Source: Protaetiibacter sp.
Lineage (GTDB): Bacteria; Actinomycetota; Actinomycetes; Actinomycetales; Microbacteriaceae
Direction of reading: 5' to 3'
Assembly: GCA_030150265.1 (NCBI GenBank)
Contig: JASLGG010000046.1
Location: forward strand, 60,095-124,094
Length of the DNA: 64,000 nucleotides
The notes under the pieces are model-generated. The model did not search any database. It saw nothing but the letters and a program-made list of their open reading frames with translations, and was not told where the DNA came from. Of this stretch, positions 1 to 8,516 are shown one piece after another; position 1 is the first letter of the stretch; each line of letters begins with the position of its first letter. The position numbers were made by a program, and so were the translations under genes.

Positions 1-171
1 CGGATCCTGGGGTCGGGCATCGTCGACTGGCAGGAGTGGATGCGCATCCTCCGCGAGCACGAATGGAGCGGCTGGGCGACCGAGGAGATCGACCACTCGC
101 CCGATCCGGTCATCGAGCTGCGGCAGGGCCTCGAGTACTTCCGCGAGCACCTGGCGCCGATCTACAGCTGA
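1..171 (+). CDS. TIM-barrel sugar isomerase/epimerase-like enzyme, C-terminal fragment
   Basis: Only the last 56 residues are in the window; the reading frame is open from base 1 and ends at TGA 169-171. The stretch with DWQEWM, WSGWATEEID and a closing LEYFREHLAPIY helix matches the C-terminus of the complete paralogue at 17268-18263 (DWREWM, WSGWAIAEID) residue for residue in most places. The acidic residue of the EEID/AEID strand is the usual last metal ligand of the xylose-isomerase-like barrel. It starts cluster 1 and is separated from the hydrolase by 2 bp, so the operon begins upstream of the window. Family from the paralogue; exact reaction unknown. Confidence 0.75.
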   Translation, partial: RILGSGIVDWQEWMRILREHEWSGWATEEIDHSPDPVIELRQGLEYFREHLAPIYS

Positions 172-173
172 CC

Positions 174-1319
174 ATGACCGGCCCCGAGCTCATCCCCGTC
201 GCGGGCACCGCGGCGGCTCCCTTCGCGGAGCTGCCCGAGGTGTTCGCGCGCGCCGTCGCGGCCCAGGGCGGCGGAGGGGCGGCGCTCGCGATCGTGCGCG
301 ACGGCGAGCTCGTCGTCGACCTGTGGGGCGGCGGCTACGCGAGAGACACCGTGCAGCTCGTCTTCTCGGTGTCGAAGGCGATCACGGCGGTCGCCGCCGC
401 GCACGCCGCCGAGGCGGGCGCGCTCGACCTCGACGAGCCGCTCGGCGCCTCCTGGCCCGAGTTCCGGCGCCCCTCGACGGCCGCCATCACGACGCGCATG
501 GTGCTCGCGCACCGCTCCGGCATCGCCTCGCTCGATCGCCGGCTGAGCTTCGAGGAGCTCATGGCGGGGGCCGCGGACGACGCGGTCGCGCACCAGGAGC
601 CGTACTGGGAGCCGGACACCCGCCACGGCTACCACGCCTTCACCTTCGGCCCGCTGCTCGACGGGGTGTTCCGTCGCCGGCTCGGCGTCTCGGTGGGGGA
701 GTACCTCGCCCGGCACCTCGCCACGCCGCTCGGTCTCGACCTCTGGATCGGCCTGCCGGACGAGATGCTCCCGCGCGTCGCGCCCGTGAGCTACTCCCCG
801 CCCGCCATCTCCACGACGCGCGCGGCCTTCGTCGCGGCGAGCGGCATCCCGGCCGGCACCACCGCGGCGCTGAACCGCGAGATGGACCTCTACAACCACC
901 CCGGCCTCCTCCGCGCGGGTCTCCCCTCCACGAGCGGCGTCGCGAGCGCTCGCTCGCTCGCCGCCCTCTTCGCCGCGACCCTCGACGGCCCGCTGCTCGG
1001 CGATGCCGGGCGCCGGGCGCTGCGCGAGGAGCGCTCGCGGGGCACGGATGCCGTGCTCGGCGTCGAGACCGCCTTCGCGAGCGGCACCCAGCTGCCCTTC
1101 CCGCAGCTGCCGCTCCTCGGCCCCCGCTCCTACGGCCACGAGGCCGCGGGGGGCTCCTTCGCGTTCGCCGACCCGGATGCCGGGCTCGCGGTCGCCTGGA
1201 CCACCGACGTGCATCCGCGCATGGCGGGGGCGAGCCCCGCGGGGCTCGCGCTCGTCGACACCATCCGCCACTGCCTGCGGCGCGAGTCCGCCGGCACCGA
1301 CCCCGGGAGACGGCCATGA
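174..1319 (+). CDS. Serine hydrolase of the beta-lactamase / esterase EstB family
   Basis: A 381-residue protein without signal peptide. Seen: the S65-V-S-K68 tetrad of the class C beta-lactamase fold, with S65 as nucleophile and K68 as base, and the second motif around Y153 (HGYHAFTFG). Family members of this length are mostly cytoplasmic esterases or lactone hydrolases, not antibiotic-resistance enzymes. The start at 174 is chosen because upstream ATGs lie inside the preceding gene. Its stop overlaps the next start (ATGA), so it is translationally coupled to a VOC protein. It is a close paralogue of the enzyme at 18260-19408, which has the same neighbours (TIM barrel before, VOC after). It probably opens an ester or lactone of the pathway compound (inference). 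Confidence 0.85.
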   Translation: MTGPELIPVAGTAAAPFAELPEVFARAVAAQGGGGAALAIVRDGELVVDLWGGGYARDTVQLVFSVSKAITAVAAAHAAEAGALDLDEPLGASWPEFRRPSTAAITTRMVLAHRSGIASLDRRLSFEELMAGAADDAVAHQEPYWEPDTRHGYHAFTFGPLLDGVFRRRLGVSVGEYLARHLATPLGLDLWIGLPDEMLPRVAPVSYSPPAISTTRAAFVAASGIPAGTTAALNREMDLYNHPGLLRAGLPSTSGVASARSLAALFAATLDGPLLGDAGRRALREERSRGTDAVLGVETAFASGTQLPFPQLPLLGPRSYGHEAAGGSFAFADPDAGLAVAWTTDVHPRMAGASPAGLALVDTIRHCLRRESAGTDPGRRP

Positions 1320-1831
1320 CGGCACCCCTCATCGAGCACATCGGCATCCTGGTGCCCGACCTGGAGGAGGCGATCGAGCGCTGGTCGGCCGTGACGGGCT
1401 ACACCTTCAGCCCCATCGGCCGCTACCGCACCGAGCGCTACGCCGACCACAGCGACCCCGAGCCGCACTTCCACGACGCGCGCATCGCGTTCTCGCTCGA
1501 GGGCCCGCCGCGCATCGAGCTCATGGAGGTCACCGGCTCCGGAACCCACGGGCCCGAGCAGCTCGGCATCCATCACCTCGGCATCCAGAACGTCGCCGAC
1601 CCCGAGGGCAAGCGCGACGAGCTCGCCGCCCGGGGCGTCGCGATCGACGGGTGCTCCTTCGACGCCGAGGGTCGCATCCTGCTGATGTTCACCGACAAGA
1701 CGGTGCTCGACGGCATCCGGGTCGAGTTCATCTCGCCGCTGCCCGGCCCCATCGTGGCCGACGACGGCTCGGAGCTGTGGCGCGACCCCGTCACGGGCAA
1801 GGCGAGCCTCTGGGGACCGCCCGCGAAGTGA
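1316..1831 (+). CDS. VOC superfamily (glyoxalase-like) metalloprotein, type A
   Basis: A 171-residue protein with two beta-alpha-beta-beta-beta modules. The four expected metal ligands can be placed: His in EHIGI (strand 1), Glu in IELMEV (end of module 1), His in HHLGI (start of module 2) and Glu in RVEFIS (last strand). VOC enzymes perform isomerisation, epimerisation, ring-opening dioxygenation or hydrolysis, so the fold alone does not give the reaction. The signature FSPxxRYRTxRY is shared with the VOC proteins at 8517 and 19437, defining one subfamily (type A here). It overlaps the hydrolase by 4 bp. Annotation as a lactoylglutathione lyase would be an over-call. Confidence 0.85.
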   Translation: MTAPLIEHIGILVPDLEEAIERWSAVTGYTFSPIGRYRTERYADHSDPEPHFHDARIAFSLEGPPRIELMEVTGSGTHGPEQLGIHHLGIQNVADPEGKRDELAARGVAIDGCSFDAEGRILLMFTDKTVLDGIRVEFISPLPGPIVADDGSELWRDPVTGKASLWGPPAK

Positions 1832-1862
1832 CCGCTCGCCCCTCCGCGTCCCGCGGCGTGCC

Positions 1863-2789
1863 GTGCTAGGCGTGCTCGAGGGCGTCGCCGTCATCGGCGT
1901 CGTCGTGCTCGTCGGCTACCTGTGCGCGCGTCTCGGCGCCTTCAGCCCCGAGACCGCGACCGTGCTCAACAAGGTCGCGTTCTTCGTGGCGACCCCGGCG
2001 ATCCTGTTCCGCATCCTCGCGCACGCCGACCTGGCCGTGCTGTTCTCGGACTACATGGGCGTCGCGGTCGCGAGCGCGCTCGCGGCGGGCGCCCTCTACC
2101 TGCTGCTCGCCCTGCTGCTCTTCCGGCGCCCCGCGGGCGAGACGGCGGTCGGCGCGGCGGCGGCGATGTTCCTCAACAGCAACAACATGGGGGTGCCGGT
2201 CGCGGCGTTCGTGATCGACGACCCGCAGGCGATCGCGGCGGTGCTCGTGCTGCAGCCGATCGCGTTCACGCCCGTGCTCCTCGCGGTGCTCGACGGCACC
2301 TCCGGGCGCCGCCTGTCGCTCGGCCGGGTGCTCACCCAGCCGCTGCGGAACCCGGTGATCGTCGCGGCCGCCGCGGGTGTCGCCATCGCGCTCCTCGGGA
2401 TCGAGCTGCCCGCCGTGGTCGAGGCGCCGCTCGACCTGCTCGCGGACGCGGCGATCCCCGTCGTGCTGCTGGCCTTCGGAGTGTCGCTGCGCGGGCGGCG
2501 CGTGCTCGAGCCGGGGAGCGACCGGATGCCGGTGCTCGCCGCGACCCTCATCAAGGGCGTCGTCATGCCGCTCGTGGCATGGGTCGTCGCGGGACCGGTG
2601 CTCGGGCTCGCCCCGGAGGTCGTGTTCGCGACGGTCGTGGTGGCCGCGCTTCCGACCGGTCAGGTCATCTACACCTACGCCTCCCGCTTCGGCCGCGGCG
2701 AGACCCTCGCGCGCGATGTCGTGCTGCTCACCACGGTGCTCGCGGTGCCCGTGCTGCTCGTGATCGCCGCGCTGCTGCACCCCGCGTGA
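1863..2789 (+). CDS. AEC family (auxin efflux carrier-type) transporter
   Basis: A 308-residue integral membrane protein with about ten hydrophobic segments in two halves. The segment FLNSNNMGVPVA near residue 105 is the typical Asn/Gly-rich crossover of AEC and malonate carriers. Family members move malonate, other organic acids or auxin-like compounds. The start is a GTG at 1863, chosen because it gives a complete first helix; there is no clear ribosome site. Within cluster 1 it could export an acid end product or take up an acidic substrate. Direction and substrate are not readable from the sequence. Confidence 0.8.
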   Translation: MLGVLEGVAVIGVVVLVGYLCARLGAFSPETATVLNKVAFFVATPAILFRILAHADLAVLFSDYMGVAVASALAAGALYLLLALLLFRRPAGETAVGAAAAMFLNSNNMGVPVAAFVIDDPQAIAAVLVLQPIAFTPVLLAVLDGTSGRRLSLGRVLTQPLRNPVIVAAAAGVAIALLGIELPAVVEAPLDLLADAAIPVVLLAFGVSLRGRRVLEPGSDRMPVLAATLIKGVVMPLVAWVVAGPVLGLAPEVVFATVVVAALPTGQVIYTYASRFGRGETLARDVVLLTTVLAVPVLLVIAALLHPA

Positions 2790-2886
2790 GCGGGCGGCGC
2801 GGGCGGGTGGGGCGGGTGACCGGCACGCGCAGGATGCTGTCGCTCGCGGGCAAGCGGCCCCCGGCGGGCCGGGGGAGCATGGCGGC

Positions 2887-3303
2887 ATGCCCAGCGAGCT
2901 GACCTCCCGCGAGCACTTCGACGCCGGCCTCGCGGTGCGCCGCGCGGTGCTCGGCGACGCCTACGTCGACCGCTCCCTCGCCGCGATGGACGACTTCACG
3001 CGCGAGCTCCAGGAGCTCGTGACCGAGTACTGCTGGGGCCGGGTCTGGACCCGCGAGGAGCTGCCGCGCCCGACGCGCAGCCTGCTCAACCTGGCGATGA
3101 TGACGGCCCTCAACCGACCGCACGAGCTCGCCATCCACGTGCGCGGCGCCGTGCGGAACGGCGTCTCGCGCGAGGAGATCCGCGAGGTGCTGCTGCAGGC
3201 CGCGATCTACTGCGGCGTGCCGGCGGCGCTCGACGCCTTCCGGGTCGCCCGCCAGGTGCTCGAGGAGCTCGACGCCGAGGCGGCGACGGGATCGGAGGGC
3301 TGA
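2887..3303 (+). CDS. Carboxymuconolactone decarboxylase family protein (PcaC-like)
   Basis: A 138-residue all-helical protein. The sequence EYCWGRVWTREELPRPTRSL, followed by ELAIHVRGAVRNGVSREEI and an AIYCGVPAALDAF helix, is the full-length pattern of 4-carboxymuconolactone decarboxylase (PcaC, protocatechuate branch of the beta-ketoadipate pathway). No other pca gene is nearby, so the protein may act on a different beta-keto or lactone acid of cluster 1. A purine-rich GGGGAG lies about 11 nt before the ATG. It is followed after 4 bp by a VOC gene. Family call is firm; the substrate is inferred only. Confidence 0.85.
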   Translation: MPSELTSREHFDAGLAVRRAVLGDAYVDRSLAAMDDFTRELQELVTEYCWGRVWTREELPRPTRSLLNLAMMTALNRPHELAIHVRGAVRNGVSREEIREVLLQAAIYCGVPAALDAFRVARQVLEELDAEAATGSEG

Positions 3304-3307
3304 GCGG

Positions 3308-3838
3308 ATGAGCGGCTTCGGCACCGCCGCGACGACGACCCGGCTGCCGCTCGTCGGGCGGCCGCCCGACCAGGTCGCCTACGTCGTGCCCGAGCTGCGC
3401 CCGGCCGTCGAGAGGATGGCGCGCGTGCTCGGCGTCGAGGAGTGGCTGGTCTGGGACTACGACGCCGCCTACGTGCCGCGTCGGCGCTACCTCGGCCGCG
3501 ACGCCGACTACCGCTCGCTCGTGGCGATGCCCGCCTACGGGCCCGCGCTCGAGATCATCCAGCCCGTCACGGGCCCCAGCATCTACACCACCTTCCTCGA
3601 GGAGCGCGGCGCCGGACTCCACCACCTCGGCTACTACGTGCCGTCGGTCGCCGAGGAGCGGGCCCGCTTCGCGGCGCTCGGCGTGCCCGAGGTGCTGAGC
3701 GGGGGCGGCCACGGGGTCGACGGCGACGGCGAGTACGCCTTCTTCGACGTGCGTGACGTCGTGGGCTCCTACCTCGAGGCGATCGAGGCGCCGGCCCGGC
3801 GGCATCCGCCGCACGACCGCATCCGGGTGCCCGGGTGA
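3308..3838 (+). CDS. VOC superfamily protein, type B
   Basis: A 176-residue VOC protein of a second type. Seen: PPDQVAYVVPELRPAVERM at the start of module 1, ALEIIQPVTGPSIYTTFLEERG at its end, LHHLGYYV opening module 2 and GSYLEAIE closing it. The HH and final Glu fit metal ligands, while the first-strand ligand is Q in DQVAYVV, as in some VOC dioxygenase-like and dehydratase-like proteins. Its closest relative in the window is 25568-26083, in cluster 2. It overlaps the cyclase start by 4 bp (GTGA), the first of two VOC-cyclase pairs in this operon. Reaction unknown. Confidence 0.8.
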   Translation: MSGFGTAATTTRLPLVGRPPDQVAYVVPELRPAVERMARVLGVEEWLVWDYDAAYVPRRRYLGRDADYRSLVAMPAYGPALEIIQPVTGPSIYTTFLEERGAGLHHLGYYVPSVAEERARFAALGVPEVLSGGGHGVDGDGEYAFFDVRDVVGSYLEAIEAPARRHPPHDRIRVPG

Positions 3839-4818
3839 CGAGGCCCGCGTACCGCGAGCTCGCGGCCCGCACCGACGGGCTCGCCGGCACCTCGTGGGGC
3901 GTGTACGGACCGGATGACGAGGTCGGAACGCTCCGCGAGGCGACCCCGGAGCGCGCGGCGGCGGCCGCGGCGCTCGTGCGGCGCGGTGCGGTGTTCCCGC
4001 TCTCGCTGCCGATCGACGAGCCGGATCCGCCGCTCTTCGGCAGGAGGCCGCTGCGGCACACGGTCGTGCAGGAGCCGACCTCGCTCGACGACCGCTACGA
4101 CGACATGCACCCGCAGGCGAGCAGCCAGTGGGATGCGCTGGCCCACGTGCGGCATCCGCGCCTGGGCTTCTACAACGGCGCCCCGGCCGATCTGGTGGGG
4201 ATCGGCCGGGGCGGCCGCCTCGGCGTCGACCGCTGGGGCGAGCGCGGCATCGCGGCGCGCTTCGTGCTGCTCGACGTCGCGCGGCACCGCGCGGCCACGG
4301 GGCGCCCGCTGCGCTGGGACGCGCGCGACGAGATCGGCGTGGCCGACCTCGAGGCGGCCGCCGCCGCGCAGGGCGTCGAGCCCGGTCCCGGCACCGTGCT
4401 GCTCATCCGCACCGGATGGCTCGCGGGCTTCCGTGCAGCCCCGCCCGGGGAGCGCGCCCGCGTCGCGGCCCGGGTGCCGAGCAATGACCTCGACCGCGAC
4501 CGCGAGCTCATGCCCGCGACGCCGGGCCTCGCGGCCGACGAGGAGGTCGCCGCCTGGCTGTGGGATCGCGGGGTGGCGGCCGTCGCCGCCGACAACCCGG
4601 CCCTCGAGGCGATGCCGTTCTCGCGCGCCGGGGAGCACGGCTGGCTGCACTACCGGCTCATCCCGATGCTCGGGATCGCGGTGGGCGAGCTCTGGGAGCT
4701 CGACCCGCTCGCGGACGACTGCGCCGCCGACGGCGTCTGGGAGGGCCTGCTGACCGCGGCCCCGCTGCGGGTGCCGGGCGGCATCGGCTCGCCCGCGAAC
4801 GCGCTCGCGCTCAAGTAG
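3835..4818 (+). CDS. Cyclase family hydrolase (kynurenine formamidase-like fold), copy 1
   Basis: A 327-residue protein of the cyclase / metal-dependent hydrolase superfamily. Instead of the classical HxGTHxDxP site it carries QASSQWDALAHVRHP (about residues 91-105), a known variant in which Gln, Asp and His are probable metal ligands. The C-terminus contains a conserved GxGSPANALALK tail also found in copy 2 (9035-10018). Family members hydrolyse amides, formamides or cyclic 1,3-diketones and related ring carbonyls. GTG start overlapping the VOC stop. The repeated VOC-cyclase pairing suggests both act on successive ring-cleavage intermediates (inference). Confidence 0.85.
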   Translation: MTRPAYRELAARTDGLAGTSWGVYGPDDEVGTLREATPERAAAAAALVRRGAVFPLSLPIDEPDPPLFGRRPLRHTVVQEPTSLDDRYDDMHPQASSQWDALAHVRHPRLGFYNGAPADLVGIGRGGRLGVDRWGERGIAARFVLLDVARHRAATGRPLRWDARDEIGVADLEAAAAAQGVEPGPGTVLLIRTGWLAGFRAAPPGERARVAARVPSNDLDRDRELMPATPGLAADEEVAAWLWDRGVAAVAADNPALEAMPFSRAGEHGWLHYRLIPMLGIAVGELWELDPLADDCAADGVWEGLLTAAPLRVPGGIGSPANALALK

Positions 4819-4947
4819 CGGGATGGCGTGCGCGTGCAACTACCTGGCAAGCGCAGGCATGCCCTCGCACGGCCGTCCGCTCGATCCTGAGAACGCGGAA
4901 CCCCATCCGCGACCCCGCGGCGCGAGCCACCCTTCAAGGAGGAAGAC
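4819..4947 (+). promoter_or_regulatory. Leader of the sugar-importer genes with strong ribosome binding site
   Basis: This 129-bp gap is the longest inside cluster 1. It ends in AAGGAGGA (4936-4943), five bases before the GTG at 4948, the strongest Shine-Dalgarno sequence in the operon and fitting for a highly expressed binding protein. I see no convincing -35/-10 pair or palindrome, so an internal promoter is possible but unproven. Confidence 0.45.
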
Positions 4948-5937
4948 GTGATCACACAACTCGGAACGCGAGGCCGGCGCGGCGTCGCGCTGGGCGTCCT
5001 CGCCCTCGCCGGCGCCCTGCTCGCCGGCTGCACCCCGGCCGCCCCCGGCGGCGGCTCCACCGGCGGCGACGGCGGGATCACCGTCGGCATCGTCAGCTAC
5101 GACACCACCACCCTCGCCGCGAAGGCCGAGACGGATGCCGCCAAGAGCGCCATGGAGGCCGAGGGCTGGCAGGTGCTCACCCAGGACCCGAAGGGCGACG
5201 CCGCCCAGGCCAACACCATCTGCACCCAGTACGTGACCCGCCAGGTCGACGTCATCGTCATCTCGGTGTTCGACACGACGCAGATGGCCCAGTGCATGAC
5301 GGGCGCGGCCTCTGCCGACATCCCGGTCTTCTACCTGGCCGGCTCGCTGCAGGACGGCGTCGCGGGCGCCATCTCGACGACCGTCGCGCCGCCCATCAAC
5401 GAGTACATGATCGAGCAGATCAAGGACCTGCCGAAGCTCAAGATCCTCGCGATGACCCTACAGCCCGGCGCCCCGTGCCGCGCGCGTGAGGCCGACCTCG
5501 ACGAGAAGCTCGCGGCCGCGGGCCTCTCCGACAAGATCGAGAAGCACGAGGTCGTCGTGCCCGGCCAGGTGACCGACGCGCAGGCGGCGACCGCGGCGTG
5601 GCTCCAGGCGAACCCCGAGAGCGAGGGCGCCGACCTGGTGATCTGGGCCTGCTTCGCCGACCCCGCGATGGGCGCCTACGCGGCCCTGCAGCAGGCCGGC
5701 CGCCAGGTGCCGATCTACACCTGGGACTTCTCGGCCCAGGTCGTGGAGCCCATCCGCAGCGGGTACCTCGCGGCCGTGCTCGCGATCGACTCGGCGGGCG
5801 AGGGCGCGCAGATCGTGAAGCTCATCAAGGACCACCTCGCGGGCGGCGCCCCGCAGGAGGTCGACGCCGCGACCACGGTCGTGACGCCGGAGAACCTCGA
5901 CCAGTTCCTCGCCGACCACCCCGAGTTCGCGAGCTGA
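4948..5937 (+). CDS. Sugar ABC transporter substrate-binding lipoprotein (RbsB-like)
   Basis: A 329-residue periplasmic-binding-protein type 1 lipoprotein. The signal peptide has a twin-Arg-containing basic head, a hydrophobic core and the lipobox LLAGC with C28 as lipidation site, followed by a Gly/Ser linker. The mature part begins GITVGIVSYDTTTLAAKAETDAA and has the alternating alpha/beta pattern of ribose-binding proteins, with VIVISVFDT and WDFSAQVVEPIRSGYLAA. GTG start set by AAGGAGGA. It heads a complete RbsBAC-type importer (4948-8508). The ligand is probably a carbohydrate or polyol-like compound; RbsB-type proteins also bind nucleosides, autoinducers and inositols. Confidence 0.88.
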   Translation: MITQLGTRGRRGVALGVLALAGALLAGCTPAAPGGGSTGGDGGITVGIVSYDTTTLAAKAETDAAKSAMEAEGWQVLTQDPKGDAAQANTICTQYVTRQVDVIVISVFDTTQMAQCMTGAASADIPVFYLAGSLQDGVAGAISTTVAPPINEYMIEQIKDLPKLKILAMTLQPGAPCRAREADLDEKLAAAGLSDKIEKHEVVVPGQVTDAQAATAAWLQANPESEGADLVIWACFADPAMGAYAALQQAGRQVPIYTWDFSAQVVEPIRSGYLAAVLAIDSAGEGAQIVKLIKDHLAGGAPQEVDAATTVVTPENLDQFLADHPEFAS

Positions 5938-5962
5938 CGCCGCACCGCCCCCAGGAGATCCG

Positions 5963-7498
5963 ATGACCGACACCGTGCAGCGCGCGCCCCTCATCAGCGC
6001 CCGGGGACTCGCCAAGTCCTTCGGCGCGGTCCGTGCGCTGCGCGGTGTCGGCCTCGACATCCTCCCGGGGCAGGTGCACGGGCTCGTCGGCGCCAACGGC
6101 GCCGGCAAGTCCACCTTCCTCAACGTGCTCGCCGGCGTCGTGACCCCCGACGCCGGCGAGCTGCGGATCGACGGCGAGCTCGCCGAGATCGGCTCCCCGA
6201 GGCGCGCCGCCGACCTCGGCTTCGCCTTCATGCACCAGGAGCTCGCGCTCGTGCCCGAGTTCTCGGCGATCGACAACATGACGATCGGCGTGCGGCCCAC
6301 GACCTTCCTCGGGCTCGGCGACGCGCGCCGTCGTCGCGCGCTGGCGAAGGAGGTCGCCGAGCGGCTCGACCTGCGCTTCGGCCTCGACCGTCCCGTGCGC
6401 GAGCTCTCGATCGCCGAGCGCGGGCTCGTGGCGATCGGCCGCGCACTCGTGGGCGAGGCCCGCTTCGTGTCGATGGACGAGCCCACCGCCTCGCTCTCGG
6501 ACGTCGAATGCGAGCGGCTGTTCGGCATCGTCCGCGAGCTCTCCGCCGCGGGCGTCGCGGTGGCCTACGTGAGCCACCGGCTCGACGAGATCGAGGAGCT
6601 GTGCGACGCCGTCACCGTCTTCAAGGACGGCCAGGTGGTCGGATCCTCCGAGCGCGGCGGCTACACGCGTGAGGACCTCGTGCTCGGCATCACGGGCGCC
6701 CGCAGCCTGCGGGAGACCGTCGAGACCCCGGATGCGCCGGTGCGCCGCGACGCGGAGGTCGCGCTCGCGGTGCAGGGCCTCGCCCGCGCGCCGCGCGTGC
6801 ACGACGTCTCGTTCGAGGTGCGCCGCGGCGAGATCCTCGGCCTCGCGGGTGTCGTCGGCGCCGGCCGCACCGAGACGCTGCGCCTGCTGTTCGGCGCGGA
6901 GCGGCCCCAGGCGGGCGAGATGACCCTCGGCGGACGGCCCTATCGTCCGCGGTCCGTTGCCGACGCCATCGGCCGGGGCGTGGCCCTCGTGCCCGAGGAG
7001 CGCCGCTCGCAGGCCCTCGTGATGGACGAGAGCGTGCTGTTCAACACCAAGATGGGCGGCTGGCGCTCCTCCCGGGCCGTGCGCGGCCTGCCCTTCGTCG
7101 CCGACGGGCGCGCCCGCGCGGCGGTGCGCGCCATGGTCGAGCGCCTCGGCATCAAGACCGCCTCCCTCCACTCGCCCGTGCGCACCCTCTCGGGCGGCAA
7201 CCAGCAGAAGGTCGTCTTCGCGCGCTGGCTGTCGCGCGACGTCGGCGTGATGCTGCTCGACGAGCCGACGCGCGGCGTCGACGTCGGCGCCCGCCGCCAG
7301 ATCTGGGCGACCGCGGAGGAGTTCGCCGCCGCGGGCGGCGCCGTGATCGTCGTGTGCAGCGAGCTCGAGGAGCTCGCGGTGTGCCACCGGGTCGTCGTGA
7401 TGGTCGAGGGGCGCACGGTCGGCGAGCTCGCCGGCCCGGGCGTCACCGAGGCCCGGATGCTCGAGGCCATCTACACCCAGGAAAGGACGTCGTCGTGA
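5963..7498 (+). CDS. Sugar ABC transporter ATPase, tandem-domain RbsA/MglA type
   Basis: A 511-residue protein with two fused nucleotide-binding domains. Domain 1 has an intact Walker A (GANGAGKST, about residues 47-55), an atypical signature (LSIAERGLVAIGRAL) and Walker B MDEPTASLS. Domain 2 has the usual degenerate Walker A (GVVGAGRTE), an intact signature LSGGNQQKVVFARWL and Walker B LLDEPTRGVDVGA. This division of labour is standard for ribose/galactose-type importers. It lies 25 bp after the binding protein and overlaps the permease start by 4 bp. Confidence 0.93.
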   Translation: MTDTVQRAPLISARGLAKSFGAVRALRGVGLDILPGQVHGLVGANGAGKSTFLNVLAGVVTPDAGELRIDGELAEIGSPRRAADLGFAFMHQELALVPEFSAIDNMTIGVRPTTFLGLGDARRRRALAKEVAERLDLRFGLDRPVRELSIAERGLVAIGRALVGEARFVSMDEPTASLSDVECERLFGIVRELSAAGVAVAYVSHRLDEIEELCDAVTVFKDGQVVGSSERGGYTREDLVLGITGARSLRETVETPDAPVRRDAEVALAVQGLARAPRVHDVSFEVRRGEILGLAGVVGAGRTETLRLLFGAERPQAGEMTLGGRPYRPRSVADAIGRGVALVPEERRSQALVMDESVLFNTKMGGWRSSRAVRGLPFVADGRARAAVRAMVERLGIKTASLHSPVRTLSGGNQQKVVFARWLSRDVGVMLLDEPTRGVDVGARRQIWATAEEFAAAGGAVIVVCSELEELAVCHRVVVMVEGRTVGELAGPGVTEARMLEAIYTQERTSS

Positions 7499-8508
7499 CC
7501 CTCACCGAGACCCCTCAGGCCGCACCGGAGCTCCCGGCGCGGAGCCTGGCCTCGCGCATCGGGCGCCGCACCGCGGCGATCCTCGGCCGCTACGGTGCCC
7601 TCATCGCGCTCGCGGCGCTCCTCGTGGTCTTCTCGATCGCCTCGCCCTACTTCCTCACGATCCCGAACCTCCTCCAGGTGCTCAACCAGTCGGCGCTCGG
7701 GGCGATCGTGGCCGGCGGCCTCACGCTCGTGCTCGCGAGCGGCCAGTTCGACCTTTCGATCGGCTACATGGCGAGCCTCTCCGGCATCATCGTCACGATC
7801 CTCATGCTGCAGGGGGTGCCGATCCCGGTCGCGATCCTCGTGGCGCTGCTCGCCGGCGTCATCGTCGGCGTCGTGAACGGCTTCCTCGTGACGGTGCTGC
7901 GGGTCAACGCGCTCGTCGCGACGCTCGGCACCGGGAGCGCGCTCATCGGCGTCAACTACTTCATCTCGGGCGGCACGCCGCAGCCCGTGTCGACGCAGTT
8001 CCCGGAGTTCCTGCAGATCGCGATCGGCAGCTGGCTCGGCATCCCGAAGCCGGTGTTCTACATGGCGGGCGCGCTGCTGATCCTGTGGGTCGTGCTCAAC
8101 AAGACCGACTTCGGCCGCAACCTCCGCGCGACGGGCGGCAACGCCGAGGCGGCGCGCCTCGCGGGCGTGCGCACCGGGCGGGTCACGACCACCGCGTTCG
8201 TGATCGCGGGGGTGTTCGCCGCGATCACGGGCGTGCTGCTCGCCTCCTCGATCGGCAGCGGGCAGCCGACGGGCGGCGACAACTACACGCTCTCCTCCTT
8301 CGCCGCGGCGTTCCTCGGCTCCACGGTGCTGCGCGAGGGGCAATTCCACATCCTCGGCACCCTCGTCGGCATCGTCACGGTCGCGGTGGGGTTCAACGGC
8401 CTGGCCCTCGTCGGCGTCCCCTCCTTCGTGCAGTTCCTGTTCCAGGGCATCCTGCTGATCGCCGCCGTCGCGTTCAGCAGCATCGGCCGGCGGCTCAGCC
8501 AGGAGTAG
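7495..8508 (+). CDS. Sugar ABC transporter permease (RbsC-like)
   Basis: A 337-residue membrane protein with eight to ten hydrophobic segments. The conserved segment GGLTLVLASGQFDLSIGYMASLSG (read as two adjoining motifs) and NKTDFGRNLRATGGNAEAARLAGV are the typical pore and coupling-loop elements of RbsC-type permeases. The start is taken as the GTG at 7495 overlapping the ATPase stop, preceded by GAAAGGA; longer upstream starts would lie inside the ATPase gene. It completes the importer and forms a homodimer in known systems. Confidence 0.92.
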   Translation: MTLTETPQAAPELPARSLASRIGRRTAAILGRYGALIALAALLVVFSIASPYFLTIPNLLQVLNQSALGAIVAGGLTLVLASGQFDLSIGYMASLSGIIVTILMLQGVPIPVAILVALLAGVIVGVVNGFLVTVLRVNALVATLGTGSALIGVNYFISGGTPQPVSTQFPEFLQIAIGSWLGIPKPVFYMAGALLILWVVLNKTDFGRNLRATGGNAEAARLAGVRTGRVTTTAFVIAGVFAAITGVLLASSIGSGQPTGGDNYTLSSFAAAFLGSTVLREGQFHILGTLVGIVTVAVGFNGLALVGVPSFVQFLFQGILLIAAVAFSSIGRRLSQE

Positions 8509-8516
8509 CCGTCCGC

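Noticed and set aside
1316..1831. Annotation of the VOC proteins as lactoylglutathione lyase or catechol dioxygenase
   Set aside because: The fold and ligand set are shared by many reactions and there is no specific motif for either.
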